DNA from: Drosophila miranda
Lineage: Eukaryota; Arthropoda; Insecta; Diptera; Drosophilidae
Assembly: GCF_003369915.1 (NCBI RefSeq)
Contig: NW_022881603.1
Coordinates: forward strand, 7,051,249-7,115,248
DNA: 64,000 nucleotides
Reading direction: 5' to 3'
Program-made: the position numbers and the translations under genes
In this document: positions 60,102 through 64,000 of the stretch, in pieces
Layout of the letters: the number at the start of each line of letters is the position of its first letter
How positions within the stretch are numbered: position 1 is the stretch's first letter
The notes under the pieces: model-generated
Told to the model about the DNA's origin: nothing
Database searches by the model: none
Seen by the model: only the letters and a program-made list of their open reading frames with translations

Positions 60102-61525
60102 TTAAATGTTTCGTTCCGATACATTTTGAAGTTCTGATAGAGCTCTAATTTCTTCTGACAGTATTTGAATGTTGCTTTCCACTATTTCTTCTGACGGTAT
60201 TCTTATTGATTTAATAAGTACAAATTTGGTTAATTTATAGCCGAAGTAAAATAGCATTATCAATATCAAAATGATTAAGAATAATGTTGTAAATGGTAAG
60301 GCCGTATTACCTAATGTTATAAGGGGATTTAAAATATTAACATTATCAAAAGAAAATTGCTTATCATTCGATTGTATATAATCAACTAATTCAAAATCGC
60401 TATATCTATGATGCGATATATATCTTAGAATTTTACCCTTATCATTTATGTGGGTTATATTATTTATTACAATTGTGTTGTTGAATATAAGGAGATACGA
60501 TCCTAACAAAGTAGTATTGTCTACGATATTTTTGCCTGAAACTAATATGGCACCATCCTGAATGATGTCTATTTCTTTGTTTTTTTTCCCTTTTTTTAGT
60601 GCAGTTGGCTTTAAAGCCATTAAGTAAATTGGTGAAACAGGTCTTCTTTAAATTTATTTGTGCGTAATTGTTAAAAGTTTCACTTTTAAAATTATTCATT
60701 AAATAGTATTTCTCCTTACATTCACAAACTTTTTCACTTATAACTAACATTCCATCATTTTGTGAGCTGGCTCTTGCATGGTAAAACTTGCAAATATCTT
60801 TAATTTGAGGATATTTTATGTAAATGATTATTAAATCAGCATTTCGAATTATTTTAACCGTTGCAATGTCCAGCAGATCAGACAGTTCAACAGGATGTTT
60901 TTCATGCTTATAAATGTCCTCTATTTCGTTTTTATTTAAAATTTTTGTATTGAAAATGTTTACTTTTAAGAGGGTTATGGTATCAACTAAATTTAGTAGG
61001 TCAAAAGTTATTGATTTTAAACGATGCTTTCTCAGTATCGTTTCTTCATTGAAGATGACATTTTTTAAATGAATTTGATAGCAATTCAATTTCTTTGAAA
61101 AATGTGGAATTTATTACAAATTGTTTATTATTATTTTCAGTTAATTCATTTACTTTATTTTGTATTTTCAAAAAGTCGTCATGATCAGGGCTGCCTGCTA
61201 TCCATTTCCAAATGGTACCTAATTCATTTATTCCCCTTTCATTCCGTTTTGGAACTAATTCTGAAATCATTAATTTTAATAGACTTAAGTCCATTGATAT
61301 TTCCCACTCATCGTCTGAATTAATTGATTTGTTGACATATTTGGATTCTTTATCAATTATCTCTCTATAAAAACTCAAATTAGTAATATGGAAAAGTTCA
61401 GCGTATGTTTCATAAGTGTAAACGTCTCTGTCGTCTTTGAGCAATAGATAGTCACTATGCGTATAGTCAATTACTTCCGAAGTCGTCAATATAACAAAAG
61501 TCAGTATAAGTATATTCGCATACAT
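60102..61525 (-). pseudogene. env: Errantivirus-like env, copy 2, frameshifted
   Basis: Same signal peptide, cleavage-like site and transmembrane helix as copy 1. Breaks differ: a shift near 61,065 in the T run joins overlapping frames, and an extra T near 60,585 (an eight-T run against seven in copy 1) breaks the frame before the membrane-proximal part. Three overlapping frames (61,525-61,046; 61,089-60,460; 60,620-60,102) together cover the protein. No single product spans it. Confidence 0.75.
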
Positions 61526-61542
61526 TTTCTGGAAAAAAATAT

Positions 61543-63739
61543 TTAATATTTGATGTTATCTTTATGTATAATTCTGTTTCTATTGTTGATTATAATTTTA
61601 TTCGGTCGATTTTCCTTAACTACCTGCTTTTTGTATCGGGATTGAAGTTTATTTCTTTCCCCGAATTTCTTTTCATAAACTACTTCTCCTATTTTATAAT
61701 CTTTTTCTCTTCTATCTTTGTTATGTAGCTTAAGCATTTTGGTCTGAGCTTCCTTAAGTAATATTGGATTATGCTTGTGTTCTATTTTGTTATACAATAT
61801 GTCATATGGCATTTGATTGGTCGTTGAATGTATCGTCAGGTTATATTTCAGTGCCGCCCTTATTATTATTTCTGAATAATCTGTTAGATTTAGTTCATCC
61901 TTGATGCACCGCGCTATTTCTGTTAGTGTGGAATGTACCCTTTCTACCTGACCATTTGAGGTGCTGTGTCTGGGATCAGCATAATAAATAGTTAAGTTAC
62001 TTCTTTGTATGAATGATCTAAATTGTGCTGAAGTAAAGCTTGGTTCGTTGTCAGTCATTAAAGATGTTGCTAACGGAAAGTGTTGCAAAATTTCCATTAC
62101 CTTATTTTCAATGTTTAATTTACTTTGAATTTCCTTGACCACCAAGTATTTGGAATAAGAATCTATACAAGTTATGAATGTTAGGTTTTGGGCATAGTAT
62201 ATGTCTAAGTGTAATTGATCTCCTTCTTTTGCTGGAATGGGAGCTTCCCCAGTTGGAATTTTTACAGGGTGTCTGTGATATTTGTTTTTGTTACAGATCT
62301 CACAATTTTTTATATATTCTTTTAATTTTTTGTGCAGGTTTGGCCAATAATACAGCTTAGTTATTTGTTTGTAATTTTCGTCTAGTCCTCTATGGGCTCT
62401 GCAATGTGTTTCTTCTATAATTATAGCTTTATCTTCTGAATTTACTACATCTTGGAGGAACTTTCTCGTGAAGAGAAATGTATTTATGAAGTTTTCCTTT
62501 AGCTTATTTTGGATAAGGTATAAATCTTCTAAAGTGAAGTGTATTCCTGTGGTTAAGTGAGGCTGAATAAATTCTTTTAAAATGATTAGCAGATTGTCTA
62601 CCGTATCAAATTCAATAATATGTCGGGTATTTTCATAAACTCTTACTAACTCATGAACTGTGAATCTCCCTTGCGCTAATAGTAGCTGCTGTTTAAATTG
62701 GTTTAGAGGCTTGCTAGTCTCTTGAATGACGTTTTCAAAACTACTCTCTGCTGAATGCTGAGTATTTATGTCTGATTCTGATTCTGTCTGGTCGACATCA
62801 CTATCTGTCATATGATTTATTTTAATCCGAGATAAAGCGTCCGCTACTACGTTAGTTGAGCCTGGCTTATAAATGATTTTTGGTGTGAAACTTTCTATGA
62901 AGTAATACCAACGTTTCATTTCAACATTTGGATTTTTTTGCGACATTGCAAAGGACAAAGGTTGGTGATCTGTATGTATTTCAATTCCACTCACTCCGTA
63001 TAAATAATTTCGCAAATTTTTTAATGCCCATACAATAGCTAATAATTCCTTTTTATTAGTAGCATATAATTGCTCGGTTTTACTTAAAGTTTTAGAAATA
63101 AATGTTATGGGATTCCCATCTTGCGACAAAACTGCACCTATTGCTATGTCCGATGCATCTGTGGTTAATGTGAATTTTTTATTGTAATCTGGTTGTACTA
63201 ATTCAATATGTGCTATTAAACTGTCCTTTAAATTATTAAATGCTCCCATTGCTGGTTCATCCAGCTGTATTAATGTTTTCTTGGATGCCCTTCGTGAAAC
63301 TTTCCCATTTACTCCACTCAGATATTTTGTTAATGGTTTGGCAATTGTAGCATAATTTCGGACAAATTTTACTGTAATACCCTGTTAGTCCTAAGAAGCT
63401 ACGTAGCTCTCTGATATTTTTAGGAATTGGATAGTTTTGTATTGTGGAGATTTTGTCTGGATCTGTTTTAATGATATTTTGGGAAACAATGTATCCCAGA
63501 AATTTGGTTTCCAATTGAAAGAATTTAGACTTTTCTAGGGAAATTTTCATGTTAGCGTTTTGCAATATCTGTATTATATGAATTAGATCTTTATAATGTT
63601 GTTCTATAGTTTTTGAAAATATTATTATATCGTCCATATAGACGTGACTTGTTCCAACTTGTTCTCTAAGTATATCGTCCATTGCCCTTTGGAAAATTCT
63701 GGGAGCGTTCGTCAATCCCATAGGCATTCTTAGAAATTC
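61543..63739 (-). pseudogene. pol: Errantivirus-like pol 3' part, copy 2
   Basis: RNase H and integrase form one uninterrupted 568-codon frame (63,249-61,543). The tether GSTNVVADALSRI that copy 1 lost is present. RT (63,727-63,257, VYMDDIIIFS) carries the same AAAATTT frameshift as copy 1, so that lesion predates the duplication. The 5' part of RT is cut off by the element 2 LTR joint. Confidence 0.88.
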
Positions 63740-64000
63740 TGTAACGAGTTACGAAGAGAATCTTCGCACGATGAAGCTGGTGGTCGGCTAACTGAGAAGG
63801 AGTACGCGCTCGCTTCCACGGCTGGTCTCTGGTCGGAAATGGGGATGGGTTCTTTGGGGTAACCCTCCAGTTAGGTTGCTTCGCTCCTGCTGGTATTATT
63901 TTATTAAAATTCGCGTACTCTTTTTGGTAATGGGAGGGGGACAGACAAGGAAAGGATCGTTAGGGGTACGGAAAGTATAGTGGGGCAAAGATAGTGCAGA
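63740..64000 (-). repeat. Reverse element 2 LTR, terminal part, continuing outside
   Basis: TGTAACGAGTTACGAAG... matches the reverse LTR at 51,453 onward, without the 15-bp loss. The window ends inside it. Confidence 0.9.

Larger units (their letters stand above)
59993..63739 (-). mobile_element. Errantivirus-like element, 3' portion, copy 2
   Basis: Near-identical to 47,691-51,452. It shares the RT frameshift near 63,380 but lacks the RNase H insertion of copy 1. The purine tract has five G instead of six. Confidence 0.88.
47691..64000. repeat. Large tandem duplication, unit ~12.3 kb
   Basis: Sequence starting TCAATTAGGCGG at 47,689 recurs at 59,992 (offset 12,303). It continues with the same errantivirus-like fragment and the same joint to a reverse element 2 LTR (51,453; 63,740) until the window ends. 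The joint at 59,992 is the duplication breakpoint, with CTC/TC overlap. Confidence 0.85.

Overview
The window is repeat-rich DNA from an insect, almost certainly a Drosophila. It contains Ty3/gypsy LTR retrotransposons primed by a lysine tRNA, an env-bearing errantivirus-type element, INE-1/DINE-1-like elements with a GTCC microsatellite, a CR1-like LINE, a Foldback-like element, and a host gene with a roughly 70-nt intron. The species cannot be fixed from sequence alone. The only recognisable host gene encodes a secreted fibrinogen-related protein.

1-31,014: a head-to-tail array of one LTR retrotransposon ('element 1', gag-pol, no env). Neighbouring units share single LTRs: [pol A]-LTR1-[gag-pol B]-LTR2-[gag-pol C]-LTR3-[gag-pol D]-LTR4. 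Diagnostic variants alternate (A like C, B like D), so the array looks built from a duplicated dimer. Every unit carries stops or frameshifts. LTR4 is interrupted at 24,812-30,985 by a Foldback-like element. That element has arms of ~61-bp palindromic repeats, a decayed intron-containing MULE-type transposase with a C-terminal RING, and three INE-1-like copies.

31,829-46,403: a fibrinogen-domain gene (exon 1 at 31,829-32,919, exon 2 at 46,301-46,403). Its intron holds a 13.3-kb LTR retrotransposon ('element 2', 32,986-46,292, target duplication TCCC), placed four bases before the acceptor ATAG. Element 2 has 2.6-kb LTRs, a duplicated LTR/leader block with two primer-binding sites, a Gag with an N-terminal RING-H2 finger, and pol. 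The host gene has an in-frame TGA and a C-terminal frameshift and is probably a pseudogene.

46,404-47,690: mostly unique sequence with a 43-C run and a possible small basic ORF. 47,691-64,000: a tandem duplication with a 12.3-kb unit, all on the minus strand. Each unit contains the pol/env 3' part of an errantivirus-like element joined to a reverse-oriented element 2 LTR. In the first unit that LTR is split by a CR1-like LINE (53,734-57,989) and followed by an element 2 pol fragment. The second unit runs off the window.

The most notable mechanistic signal is that three unrelated or distantly related elements each have a canonical -1 slippery heptamer exactly in frame at the junction of their two ORFs. 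These are GGGAAAC in element 1, AAAAAAC in element 2 and AAAAAAC touching the ORF1 stop of the CR1-like LINE.
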